Shown here in pieces: positions 32,756-42,330 of a DNA stretch of 64,000 nucleotides. The DNA is taken from positions 1 through 64,000 of the forward strand of contig JAKVCU010000066.1 of NCBI GenBank assembly GCA_022448955.1, given 5' to 3'. The stretch comes from Saprospiraceae bacterium (lineage in GTDB: Bacteria > Bacteroidota > Bacteroidia > Chitinophagales > Saprospiraceae). Under the pieces are notes generated by a model, which searched no databases, was not told the origin of the DNA, and saw only the letters and a list, made by a program, of their open reading frames with translations. Position 1 is the first letter of the stretch. The number at the start of each line of letters is the position of its first letter. The position numbers and the translations under genes were made by a program.

Positions 32756-35700
32756 TTATTTATTCTTAATTGCGGTTTTTATTCTTCTTTTAAAACGATT
32801 AGCATCACCTGTTTCTACTATTTGAATTTCATAGGTTTGGCCATCATCCATTTTTATAATTTTTTCTTTGTCTTTCATTTCTGCAATCTCTGTCAAGAAA
32901 GCTTCATTATTGGAAGTAATATTTAAGATCCCCTGCTTGTAGCCCAAGAAATAATAAAAACCACTTGTTGGTGATTTAAACCAAATGTATAAGCGATCAT
33001 CTCCATTTGACGGCATTCTAAACTCGATATAGGTTTCCATCTTTTGATTAATCAATTCACCTCCCACACTAATTAAGCCAAGATCTTTTTCCGTTGTCAT
33101 AAACGACTGATAATCAGGCATCCATTCCATATCCAATTTGCTATATAGAAAGGTATAAGGATTACTTTTTTTAGGTAAATCGAAAATACCTGAACTAAGT
33201 TTCGTTAATGCTTCTCGTACATCCTTATCTGCATTGGGAAATAGTTCACTAAAGGATTTACGATAAAAGTTAAGATCTGTCAGATAGGTGATCGGTTTCA
33301 TAATAAAACCAGAAGGGCCATTAATATCTTTTACGATCATATCAATGATTTTTTCGGGGACCACCATCTTAATCCCTGCCATAATTTCTATACTTGTGGG
33401 TTTCACCTTTGGTGGTTCATCTAAGCTAATCGTCTGAGAAGTATCAATGGTCACAATAGGAAATTCGCTTTCTCCTCTACCTGCAGCTGTTACAGAAATA
33501 TAGTTCAGCCCTTGACCGATGAAAAAGCGACCATCCATTCCAATAGTTCCCAGTGGATTTTTGAAGGTCAACACATTTCCCGTAAGGGAGCCCCCTTGAA
33601 TTTTTAAAGAATCACCAAATACAAAATAATCCCGCTTTTTATCATATTTAAAAATCCCTTCTGTTGGAAAAACTGGACGGTCCTTACGCATTCGTAAAGG
33701 CATCATGATACTTGGATACATCACACCTGCCTGTTTACTCAAGTAGATACCCGTTTTGAGTGGATTGCCATCCAAATCCTTTGGCGTATCATATTTGATC
33801 GCCAAATCCTTTTTATCTCCTTTACTACTAATCGAGAACCAAGTTCTTCTGGGTAACTTCTCTGCATCCAATCGAGCATAGCCATTAAATTGAAGGTCTT
33901 TTGACTCTGCATCTAAGGCAATTGTTCCTCTAAACTCTGTCTTGTAGTCAATATAAAAACCATCCTCTTCTAATATCTCACCAGTAGCTCGAGTAACTGA
34001 TTTTTTCTCTGAATATTTTCCTTTTCCAACAGGCTGCCCTACGATATTTTGCAGCTCAAATTCTTGATCTCGATTACCTACATTGTACTCATAAAATCCA
34101 CTAGCCCGATATATCCTTCTACCTTCAACATTAACTGTAGCCTTGTTAATGACATGATATTTACTGACCGTATCTGCAATAATCTGTGCGTTTTGAAGTT
34201 CTTCCATTACACCTCCTTCACCAATTTTTACCATGCCGCTATCCGGAATAATAAAAGCATCTGAAGCAATCACAAAAGGAACTCCTTCGATATTCAGCTC
34301 GTTGGTTTTTAGGTAATAGGTCGCATTGGCTCCATCGAAGGTCAGGGAGTCTGCTCCTTCTCCTGAAGCTGTAAATTTACCAATACGTGAGGTATCCGAT
34401 TTGAATTTTACGATTTCTTTTTCCATATCCCAGAAGAACTCATTCATTGAAGTCGTATATTCATTAAATGGAAGCTCTGTGACCAAAAATTCATCATTGG
34501 CGTTGAAGATACCTTCCTTTTTTTCAAAATCTACCGAGCCATTTACATTTTTAGTGTAAAGGGCATATTTAGTGGAGTCAACGGACTTGATCCCCAAATC
34601 TGTTGTATCTGCCACCGCTGAAAATGCACCAAAAGAAAATAGCTCAGAGGTCATTCTGGCTTTATCCCATTCGAATAAACCATCTCCTTTCAGACCACCC
34701 GGGGTTAGGATCAAGGTTCCATCCAATTGGTGATTATCTTCCCTAAATAAAGCGAAAGGTGCTTCTTCTGAACGAACATACATACTATCACGGTAGGGTC
34801 TCCAATCGATACTTACATTAATGCCTTTCGCTTGTGGAATTTCTAAATCTCCACCTCTAGCTTCTTTTAAGTTAAACTCTTCGGCTGTCGCCAAAAGTTG
34901 TTTTGGACGGAAGCGGATATCCTCAGAATCAACTGAAGCCCCAAGATATTTTAGATTACCTTTTCCGAGCAAGCCTTGATTGCTAAGGCTAATCTCTCCG
35001 GTATAAGTTCCTTTACCCTGATAATTGGGGAAGCCATCTTTGGGTGTTTCGGAAACGAATCCAAGAGAATAATCCTCTTCTACTAAGCGAATTTTTTCAT
35101 TAAAGTTGGGAAAAATCTCTGCTGATACCAACTGACCGTTAAATACAATATCTTCTTTCTCCAATTCATCCACATGATTCAAACTAAAAGGATAAATTTC
35201 GAAATAGAAGGAATCCCGCTTATAAAGACCGTTTTGAATATTCTTTTTATCATAAAAAACAAAAGAATTCCGCTTACTTTGAACAGATGGAAAAACGCCT
35301 ATAGTATCTTTCCCTGATTTATTAGAAGGCGCATCAATCAAGAGAATACCTCCTAGGTGTTCAATTCTAGAAGCGATAGACTCTGCGATAGGTTGTTGCC
35401 GTTTATCGTATTGACCATTAGGTACATAAAGGTCAAAAAAGCGAACAGAATCCATAGCAATTTGAAACATATCATATTGGAAGTGAAATTCTTTTCCTGT
35501 CATACTTGAGAAGCCTGCAAAAACTTTCCCATCAAAATCTAAGTTCCTATTTCCTCTCATCAAAATTTGCGATCCAAAGGGCCGAATGCCTACACGCTGA
35601 CTCGAACTCAGTTCAAGAGAAGATACACCATCAATAGCAATAGAGTTGTTATTTAAATTTAAGTAAGCATTTGCCTCCTTAGTGTCAGACATAATTTTTA

Positions 35701-37309
35701 GCACGTCAAAATCTGATTCACCACGATCTGCCCCTACGTAATGAAATACCTTATTCTTTAGTTCTACTATTTCACTATCACTATCGTAGTTAATAAAACC
35801 TTTTGACACCAGATCATATAACAAGGATTGAATATTTTCCTTTGTAAACTTTTTATTGAGGAAACGAGCAATTTCTTCAGAATGAATAAATCGTGTACCT
35901 TCTTTTTTACTTAGGGCGTTCATAATAGCCAATGGGTTGGCAGAAGCAATGTTTTGAATTCGTTCATAAACAGATTGCTCATAATAATCCAGTGATTCAA
36001 AAAATACTTCTGGTTTATTGGAGAAAGTACTAATTGCTCTGCGGCCAATAATGACAGAATCCTGTGGAATGAAAGCAACGATATTTTCGGCGTCGATATT
36101 CACCTTATGTTCAGAACTATAAAATGGATTTCGATCAGAGCCCCGTTTACCTCGTGTCAACTCGATGACTTGTTCTTTAATTTGGAATTTTAAATTAACA
36201 GATGGATGATATAGAGAATCTGAGCCCAAATACATGGTAGTTTCTACGCGTTCTCCTGCAATTCGCTCTCCTTTTCGAATGGTGAATTGTTCTGCCTTAC
36301 CGGAAAGGATAGCACCTCTTTTTTCATCATTAATCCTTACCACTGCGGGGTTTTCCCGTGTTCCTACACCATATACAGTGGTTCCCTGCATCTTAAATCC
36401 ACCAAAATACTGAATACCTTCTCCAATATTTTTCACTTCTAGGACACGCTCGTAAGACTCAAACCGGGGATAGGAACCCGAAACTTTCCCCCTAGAATTG
36501 GATGCTAGTACTTTATCGGAAAAATCACCCAAAATAGCTTGTGTTCCAAAAAATAGTGGATAATACAATTTGGCATTTTTAGCTTTATAAAGGCTTGTTT
36601 TCACCTCCAGCCTATATTCATCCAATTCCACATGTGGAATATCATCAATTTTGAACCTTGACCAATCCACTCGACCACCTTTCCCGCTCCATACTCTAGT
36701 CACTGGATTAAAAGTCCCTGAAGTTCCTGTTATTAAGATAGAATCCTTTCGCTGTCGAGCGATGAGGTCTAATTTTTCAAACTTGATAGTAGGTTGGCCG
36801 TCTGTAATTTGAAAAGAATAATCTTGTCCTACAGCAAACCAAGAGGTACCAGACTTAGAATATTGAAGTGCATTATTGACAAAGAAAGAGTTGGAAAATT
36901 GAACAAATTCTTTGAATGGCTTGAGTTTTCTTTTTTCACCATCTCCAAGGATATCATCTAAAATAAGGTGCCAGTCTTTGAATTTGACTTCGCCATCAGC
37001 CAGAAGCTTCACTTGAGAAAGTGCTTTTAAGTATTGTTGGAAATAAGGACTTGCAGCCATTCTTTGAGCAAGCATTCCATTGGCTGTTTTTTGGATCTGC
37101 TTAACCTCCTCTTCATTAAACAGGCCACTATTAAAAACCGTTACAAAGTCTTCGTAGGCTTCGATCATCACCTTCCTTTTACTGGAGGTCATGAATATTT
37201 CTAATTCGGAAAGAAAGTCTGCTCTATCCTCTGAGAATTTTTCTAAACGTTGTGCTTGACACCATGTTCCAATAAGGAAAAGAGGTAAAAGGAATAACAA
37301 TTTCTTCAT
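32756..37309 (-). CDS. Very large secreted beta-rich protein, unknown function
   Basis: A protein of 1,517 residues with a signal peptide (MKKLLFLLPLFLIGTWCQAQ). I chose the ATG at 37307-37309; an earlier in-frame ATG adds 17 residues ahead of a clear signal sequence. After a helical N-terminal part (to about residue 130) the rest is almost entirely short beta strands in a repeating style (G-x-F-x-G, LxFDGxAxYYxKTNELNIEG, YxRASGFYEYNV, GRDYFVFGDSL), reminiscent of the stacked beta strands in LptA/LptD (OstA) proteins. This resemblance is an impression, not a match. A predicted envelope or outer-surface scaffold is most likely. No T9SS C-terminal domain is visible, and no cysteine lipobox is convincing. 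Confidence 0.8.
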   Translation of the reverse strand: MKKLLFLLPLFLIGTWCQAQRLEKFSEDRADFLSELEIFMTSSKRKVMIEAYEDFVTVFNSGLFNEEEVKQIQKTANGMLAQRMAASPYFQQYLKALSQVKLLADGEVKFKDWHLILDDILGDGEKRKLKPFKEFVQFSNSFFVNNALQYSKSGTSWFAVGQDYSFQITDGQPTIKFEKLDLIARQRKDSILITGTSGTFNPVTRVWSGKGGRVDWSRFKIDDIPHVELDEYRLEVKTSLYKAKNAKLYYPLFFGTQAILGDFSDKVLASNSRGKVSGSYPRFESYERVLEVKNIGEGIQYFGGFKMQGTTVYGVGTRENPAVVRINDEKRGAILSGKAEQFTIRKGERIAGERVETTMYLGSDSLYHPSVNLKFQIKEQVIELTRGKRGSDRNPFYSSEHKVNIDAENIVAFIPQDSVIIGRRAISTFSNKPEVFFESLDYYEQSVYERIQNIASANPLAIMNALSKKEGTRFIHSEEIARFLNKKFTKENIQSLLYDLVSKGFINYDSDSEIVELKNKVFHYVGADRGESDFDVLKIMSDTKEANAYLNLNNNSIAIDGVSSLELSSSQRVGIRPFGSQILMRGNRNLDFDGKVFAGFSSMTGKEFHFQYDMFQIAMDSVRFFDLYVPNGQYDKRQQPIAESIASRIEHLGGILLIDAPSNKSGKDTIGVFPSVQSKRNSFVFYDKKNIQNGLYKRDSFYFEIYPFSLNHVDELEKEDIVFNGQLVSAEIFPNFNEKIRLVEEDYSLGFVSETPKDGFPNYQGKGTYTGEISLSNQGLLGKGNLKYLGASVDSEDIRFRPKQLLATAEEFNLKEARGGDLEIPQAKGINVSIDWRPYRDSMYVRSEEAPFALFREDNHQLDGTLILTPGGLKGDGLFEWDKARMTSELFSFGAFSAVADTTDLGIKSVDSTKYALYTKNVNGSVDFEKKEGIFNANDEFLVTELPFNEYTTSMNEFFWDMEKEIVKFKSDTSRIGKFTASGEGADSLTFDGANATYYLKTNELNIEGVPFVIASDAFIIPDSGMVKIGEGGVMEELQNAQIIADTVSKYHVINKATVNVEGRRIYRASGFYEYNVGNRDQEFELQNIVGQPVGKGKYSEKKSVTRATGEILEEDGFYIDYKTEFRGTIALDAESKDLQFNGYARLDAEKLPRRTWFSISSKGDKKDLAIKYDTPKDLDGNPLKTGIYLSKQAGVMYPSIMMPLRMRKDRPVFPTEGIFKYDKKRDYFVFGDSLKIQGGSLTGNVLTFKNPLGTIGMDGRFFIGQGLNYISVTAAGRGESEFPIVTIDTSQTISLDEPPKVKPTSIEIMAGIKMVVPEKIIDMIVKDINGPSGFIMKPITYLTDLNFYRKSFSELFPNADKDVREALTKLSSGIFDLPKKSNPYTFLYSKLDMEWMPDYQSFMTTEKDLGLISVGGELINQKMETYIEFRMPSNGDDRLYIWFKSPTSGFYYFLGYKQGILNITSNNEAFLTEIAEMKDKEKIIKMDDGQTYEIQIVETGDANRFKRRIKTAIKNK

Positions 37310-37464
37310 AAAATGATCAATTACATTGCTGGTCAGGTGAATAAAAATACAGTTAGCCAAAAGTATTGAATGTTATCAAACAAGTACTTGAAATTTCGCT
37401 TAAAGATAGGGTTCAATTAGGATGATTAGTTAAACATTTAAGCAAGTGAGTTACCCTTTATTAG

Positions 37465-38295
37465 TTAAATGACTGGTTTAATCATTTTTAAAGCTATCCA
37501 GTCACCTTTTTGAAGTGCTTTTTGCAAACTAAACCCCTGTTTTTCAGCTGCATCAAGTAACAATGCCTGGTCTGCGGCTAAGATCCCAGAAAATAAAATT
37601 ACTCCACCTTCTTTAAGCTTTTCATATAACGCACTTAAAGATTCCAAAATTACATTTCGATTAATGTTAGCCAGAATAATATCATAGCCCTGCTTAGAAA
37701 TGACACTTAAGTCCCCTAAATAGACTTCAATCCCACTTACTTGATTCCTTTGAGCATTTTCTATAGTATTCTCGTAGGATAAATCTTCTATATCTACTGC
37801 ATCGATATCATGAGCTCCTAATTTGGCTGCAAGAATAGCAAGTATACCGGTTCCAGTACCATAATCAAACACCCTTTTATCCTTCCATTCTATATCTTCC
37901 ATGAGCTGAATCATCATGTAAGTAGTTGCATGATGCCCTGTGCCAAAAGCCATTTTAGGATTGATAATCAATTCGTGGGTCACCTGATCAAATGTAGGGT
38001 GAAAATCTGCTCTTATCCCACAAAAATTACCTACCTGAATAGATTCGAAATTGGATTCCCAAAGTTCGTTCCAATTTTGATGAGGAATGACTGCTTTTGC
38101 AAATTTAAAAGTAAAGCGAGATTGCCACTTCTTCAATTGTTGATCAATCTCTTCTGAATCCAATTTTTCAGGAATATAAGCATTAATCCCATTTGTTGAT
38201 TCCTCGAAGGTATCAAAGGGTAACTCACCTAGGAAGGCAATTAATATTTCTGCAATATCTGGTTGAGATTCTATCCGATATACGATGTAGTTCAT
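37465..38295 (-). CDS. prmA: Ribosomal protein L11 methyltransferase
   Basis: A 276-residue methyltransferase that modifies lysines of ribosomal protein L11. The SAM site is VFDYGTGTGILAILAAKLGA near residue 150, followed by DAVDIEDLSYENTIENAQRN and the post-motif DIILANINRNVILE. The N-terminal domain contains the substrate-binding IPHQNWNELWESNFE and the MAFGTGHHATTYMMI segment typical of PrmA. Single gene separated by 27 bases from the upstream DinB gene, with which it may be co-transcribed. Confidence 0.94.
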   Translation of the reverse strand: MNYIVYRIESQPDIAEILIAFLGELPFDTFEESTNGINAYIPEKLDSEEIDQQLKKWQSRFTFKFAKAVIPHQNWNELWESNFESIQVGNFCGIRADFHPTFDQVTHELIINPKMAFGTGHHATTYMMIQLMEDIEWKDKRVFDYGTGTGILAILAAKLGAHDIDAVDIEDLSYENTIENAQRNQVSGIEVYLGDLSVISKQGYDIILANINRNVILESLSALYEKLKEGGVILFSGILAADQALLLDAAEKQGFSLQKALQKGDWIALKMIKPVI

Positions 38296-38322
38296 ATGTT
38301 ATTTTCCTTCTTATGAAATAGT

Positions 38323-38847
38323 CTATTTAGGAGTGATTTTGTCATTTCTATATTTTAAAGTGGCTGGAGCCACGCCAAGTGCTTCATTTATTTGAATGCC
38401 TGGTAGAGAAGTACGAATTCCAATCTTGATCATAGCTAAATGATGTAGTGCATGATCATAAGCAAACATCAACTCTCTCCCTATGGAGGATTCGACCATA
38501 GGTCGGTCTTCTTTTACATGATGAGAAAAGTCAGCTTTTACTAATATTGGTTTTTGTTCATCTAAATCTTTTATTGCCTTTATTACATGATCAATAGCAT
38601 TTTTTGCATAAGCTATGTCAATTTCTACTTGAGTACTTCGCTCTCGATCTGAATAGTCAATATGACCTAAATGATTTCCTTTTATGATACTTTTGTAAAA
38701 GTCAAGAATATGTCTAAAATGCTGACCCAAAGAGGAACCATGAAAAACATCTAGCGATGCCGCATAACCTTGGTTATCCAAAAGATTAAGTAATTCGAAG
38801 ATTTGTGCAGCCATACTGAATGTTCCATCTTTACAATTCATTCCCAT
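38323..38847 (-). CDS. DinB-family protein
   Basis: A helical DinB/YfiT-fold protein of about 175 residues. Likely metal ligands are the histidine of GSSLGQHFRHILDFY near residue 45 and the paired His of FAYDHALHHLAMIKIG near residue 130. The family includes metal-dependent transferases; the function of this branch is unknown. I chose the ATG at 38845-38847 (MGMNCKDGTF) rather than one 26 codons upstream: the upstream segment (38897-38916) contains a repeat shared with two non-coding sites in this window, which argues that it is not translated. Confidence 0.75.
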   Translation of the reverse strand: MGMNCKDGTFSMAAQIFELLNLLDNQGYAASLDVFHGSSLGQHFRHILDFYKSIIKGNHLGHIDYSDRERSTQVEIDIAYAKNAIDHVIKAIKDLDEQKPILVKADFSHHVKEDRPMVESSIGRELMFAYDHALHHLAMIKIGIRTSLPGIQINEALGVAPATLKYRNDKITPK

Positions 38848-38895
38848 TATGTTTTGGTTTGCTAAGCTTACTAAATACCACGAAATTGTGAATCG

Positions 38896-38916
38896 ACAGC
38901 TTTTACTCAGCTTAAG
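38896..38916 (+). repeat. Dispersed family B, fragment 1
   Basis: ACAGCTTTTACTCAGCTTAAG matches the family B sequence at 50659-50681 (CAGCTGATTTTTACTCAG then CTTAAG) apart from a short deletion. It lies upstream of the DinB gene start. Confidence 0.45.
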
Positions 38917-38970
38917 AGGTGGCAAAGAATAATAGCCCTAATTATAGTATGAAATGCCAGGCCGAGTGAA

Positions 38971-39849
38971 TTAATATACTTCTTTTCTTGCTGCCTTTAA
39001 GGTATTCATTAATAACGAAACTACAGTCAATTGTCCAACTCCGCCTGGCACTGGCGTAAAATAACTTGATTTTGGTGAAACGCCCTCAAAATCGACATCT
39101 CCTTTTAAACGATAGCCACGCTTAGCAGTTGGATCATCGACTCTATTGATCCCCACATCAATGATGATCACGCCTTCCTTCACCATATCTGCCGTTATAA
39201 AATCTGCACGACCAATAGCAGCAACTAAGATATCTGCCTTCAAGGTATGTGTTTTTAGGTCAGCTGTTCGGCTATGACAAATAGTCACTGTAGCATTACC
39301 CGGGTAAGATTTTTGCGCAAGCAAAATACTCATTGGCATACCTACAATATTACTACGTCCAACCACTACTACTTCTTTCCCTTCTGTAGGAATTTCATAT
39401 CGCTTAATGATTTCAAGTATTCCTGCAGGTGTAGCAGGGAGATAGCAATCTAAGCCCTGTGCCATACGACCGAAATTAACGGGGTGAAAACCATCTACAT
39501 CTTTGGCAGGATCAATAGCAAGCGTAATTTCTTCTTCATTTAGATGCTTAGGCAAAGGTAATTGAACGATAAATCCATCAATACTTGGATCATTATTTAA
39601 TTGATCAACAATGGCTAATACTTCAGCTTGAGTAATATCTGTTGGCTTTCTAATTAATGTAGATTCAAATCCCACCTGCTCACATGACTTCACTTTATTA
39701 CGCACATAAACTTGGCTAGCAGGGTCTTCCCCAATCAATACTGCAGCTAAATGTGGTACTTTACTTCCCTCTCCTTTCATTCCCTTAACTACCTCTGCTA
39801 ATTCTTCTTTGATTTCTTTTGCTAACTTTCTCCCATCTAAAATTTCCAT
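38971..39849 (-). CDS. folD: Methylenetetrahydrofolate dehydrogenase / cyclohydrolase
   Basis: A 292-residue bifunctional enzyme of one-carbon metabolism, interconverting methylene-, methenyl- and formyl-tetrahydrofolate. Visible motifs are the lysine-bearing YVRNKVKSCEQVGFES near residue 50, DGFIVQLPLPKHLN near residue 95, DVDGFHPVNFGRMAQ near 120, the NAD(P) site VVVVGRSNIVGMPMS near 160, and PVPGGVGQLTVVSLL near 265. Most FolD proteins have PGGVGPMT there; the QL in place of PM is a mild deviation. Length is typical. It is a monocistronic gene on the minus strand. Confidence 0.94.
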   Translation of the reverse strand: MEILDGRKLAKEIKEELAEVVKGMKGEGSKVPHLAAVLIGEDPASQVYVRNKVKSCEQVGFESTLIRKPTDITQAEVLAIVDQLNNDPSIDGFIVQLPLPKHLNEEEITLAIDPAKDVDGFHPVNFGRMAQGLDCYLPATPAGILEIIKRYEIPTEGKEVVVVGRSNIVGMPMSILLAQKSYPGNATVTICHSRTADLKTHTLKADILVAAIGRADFITADMVKEGVIIIDVGINRVDDPTAKRGYRLKGDVDFEGVSPKSSYFTPVPGGVGQLTVVSLLMNTLKAARKEVY

Positions 39850-39900
39850 TGATTGCTTGCGTTTAATTTTAAGTGTTAAAAATACACTAACTTAAAAGAA

Positions 39901-41694
39901 TTAATGCTGCTTTATTGTAAAAAAGAAAGAAGTACCTTTACCCAATTCTGACTCCATCCATATTTTACCATCATAAAGATGAACAATTTTTTTACAAATT
40001 GCCAACCCTATACCAGTTCCTTCGTAAGTTGTTTGGACGTGCAATCTAGAGAACATTTCAAATATCTGTTCATTAAATTTAGGATCGATTCCAATCCCAT
40101 TATCACTAATCGAAAACTGGTAGAAGTCAGCTTCTTTATATACCCTGATTTTCACCTCCGGGGTTGGATGTTGATTATACTTCAGTCCATTTTCAATCAA
40201 ATTAAAAAACAATTGAAAAAGCAGAGAAGAATTGGCAAATAATGTAGGAAGTGGATCCGCTTTTATGTGTGCACCTTCTTCGATTTGTGCAGCTAATGTT
40301 TCTTTAATTCTTTCAATAGTACTATTTAAGTTAACTTCTTGCTCTCTGATCTTTTTTTCATGATTTAAAGTAGAATATTCTAATATATCCTGAATAAGCG
40401 AATACATGTAACTTACGCTATTAGTAACAAACTTGAGATACTTTAATAATTTGGGATCTTTTTTTAAGTCTAGTCTTCTTTCAATTAAGTTAACAAAGCT
40501 ATTTATATTTCGGAGAGGACTTTTTAGATCATGTGAAGCAATATGTGCAAATCTTTCTAATTCTTGATTAGATATTTCAAGTTCTTGAGTATACTTTTTA
40601 AGGGCCTCTTCTTGCCTTTTGCTCTCTGTAACCTCATTGCTAATAATGATGTAGCCAGTTTTGAACCCTAAAGAATTGAAAACAGGACTAGTTTTGGCCG
40701 TAAAAAACCGAATATCTTCTCCGCTATTGCTTATGGTAAGCGTTGTAGAAATTTGATCTCCTTTTTTTAAATGCTTAAGCTGATCTAATTCCAGTTCATC
40801 CAAATTGGCATTTACCCAGACTAATAAGTCGCGGAGGTGAATATTATCTAATTCCTCAATACTATCATTTCCTACAACTTTTTTAAAAGATTCATTAAAA
40901 AATTTAATTCTTAAAGCAGGGTTCAAAATCAAAACATAGCCCGACAAAGAATCTAAAAGATTATTTACTGCATTAGCTGGATTTATCTTAAACAGCTCGA
41001 AATCGGTAAATACCCAATTTAAGCCTAATATTCCGCAAATCAATAAAGGAGAAACAAAGTAGCTTCCTTTGGTTTCTTCATCAGGTGAAATGACAAATTG
41101 ATAAATGAGAAAGAGAGGAACGATCGAAAAAGCCAAGAAAATAAAAAAACGTATTCTTTTGCGCGAAAGTGTATTTGCAGTCCAATATGAGCGAAGAAAA
41201 GTAAGGCTGAGATGCAATACTGCAAAAATAAACCATAGCTTATAAAACTCAGCTAGCCACCCAGACTGCCGGACGTTATAAGTCCATAATCCATCAATCT
41301 GCTTAAGATTATAAACAACCTGTTGTTTAGTCAAGAGGATTGCCAACAATAAAATAACCCCACTCCCCACTAAAGTAAACAATAATATTCGTTCTAAATG
41401 AATAACCCAGAACTGTTTCTCTCGGAGAAAAAGATTCCCCATAACGTTAGAAAGCATGACTAAACCTATAGCAATACAGGTATGTATTTTATCTAAATAA
41501 AAAACGGAGTCCAAACTTATTGCTAGATATATTTCATGCTCGACTGCTGCTAGGAAGCCAACAAAGAATAGCGTAAGAGCTCCAAAGATATTCAAAACAT
41601 TCTTTGAAGAGAGATTGTAAATTCGCCTACCATAAAAAATAGCTACGAAAAAAACAATGTAGTATAAGTACCGGGCTGTAAAAATGTGTTCCAC
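39901..41694 (-). CDS. Membrane-bound PAS sensor histidine kinase
   Basis: A 597-residue kinase. Residues about 1-235 contain seven hydrophobic segments forming a membrane sensor. A PAS domain follows (LDSLSGYVLILNPALRIKFF, GYIISNEVTESKRQEE), then a coiled linker, the HisKA dimerisation helix with the phospho-accepting His (ERFAHIASHDLKSPLRNINS, near residue 385), and the HATPase: N box FFNLIENGLKYNQHP, G1 ISDNGIGIDPKF and G2 EGTGIGLAICKKIV. No response-regulator gene is adjacent, so the partner is elsewhere. The N-box has IENGLKYN where many have IENAIKYN, a harmless change. Confidence 0.9.
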   Translation of the reverse strand: MEHIFTARYLYYIVFFVAIFYGRRIYNLSSKNVLNIFGALTLFFVGFLAAVEHEIYLAISLDSVFYLDKIHTCIAIGLVMLSNVMGNLFLREKQFWVIHLERILLFTLVGSGVILLLAILLTKQQVVYNLKQIDGLWTYNVRQSGWLAEFYKLWFIFAVLHLSLTFLRSYWTANTLSRKRIRFFIFLAFSIVPLFLIYQFVISPDEETKGSYFVSPLLICGILGLNWVFTDFELFKINPANAVNNLLDSLSGYVLILNPALRIKFFNESFKKVVGNDSIEELDNIHLRDLLVWVNANLDELELDQLKHLKKGDQISTTLTISNSGEDIRFFTAKTSPVFNSLGFKTGYIIISNEVTESKRQEEALKKYTQELEISNQELERFAHIASHDLKSPLRNINSFVNLIERRLDLKKDPKLLKYLKFVTNSVSYMYSLIQDILEYSTLNHEKKIREQEVNLNSTIERIKETLAAQIEEGAHIKADPLPTLFANSSLLFQLFFNLIENGLKYNQHPTPEVKIRVYKEADFYQFSISDNGIGIDPKFNEQIFEMFSRLHVQTTYEGTGIGLAICKKIVHLYDGKIWMESELGKGTSFFFTIKQH

Positions 41695-42330
41695 GTCTTT
41701 TTAATCCTGTAAACTTTTGAGAAATATACTATTCTTTTAGATATGAGTCGGGACTAAGGCAGCAAATTTGTTTAATAGCTACTCTAAGTAACAAACCTAT
41801 TAGCCAATATTCGACCGTAAAAACATATTGCAAGCTTATTGATTTTTGAGAAAAAAATTATCTTTAGATTCTTCATAAGCCAAATATATAATCACCAGAT
41901 CAAACAAGTTGCATAATATTATGAGTAAAATTTACATACAGTTTAATACTTTTTTATTTATATTTGCTTACGTTGATGCCTTTGAGATCTACTTTAAAGA
42001 AAATACCCTTTTATCTTTTATTATTTCGCAGATAATTGCTTTCTCTTCATTAAGAGGTAGTTCTTTTATGCTTTTTTACAATTTCTGCACTTAACAAAAG
42101 AATACTTTTTCATTTTCACATTGCAAACCCTTGCAAATAATAACAAATCAACTATTCCTACTCTCTTAATTAATTGATATTACCCTTTTGATTAGTAAGT
42201 AATAGAAAGCAAAGATAATTTTAGAAAATGACCAAGGAGAAACTTCTCTTCATTTAGGATTTACTTATATTATTTTTGTCTATTTCTTTAAGATACCACA
42301 AAGAGCTTTTTTTAAACTTTAGCTAAATTG
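41695..42330. other. Gene-free stretch between divergent genes, with the adhesin promoter
   Basis: About 640 AT-rich bases between the histidine kinase and the adhesin. A TATTTTTG at 42271-42278 fits TAnnTTTG and lies about 53 bases before the adhesin ATG; the -33 element is unclear. A 61-codon plus-strand frame at 41909 shows no recognisable features. Confidence 0.5.
42271..42278 (+). promoter_or_regulatory. Candidate -7 element for the adhesin operon
   Basis: TATTTTTG matches the Bacteroidota TAnnTTTG consensus, 53 bases upstream of the chosen ATG. No exact TTG was found at the -33 position, so it is only suggestive. Confidence 0.4.

Noticed and set aside
39901-41694. Hybrid histidine kinase with receiver domain
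   Set aside because: The protein ends after the HATPase domain; no receiver aspartate pocket is present.
41909-42094. 61-codon plus-strand frame between kinase and adhesin
   Set aside because: No recognisable features; hydrophobic residues reflect AT-rich DNA.
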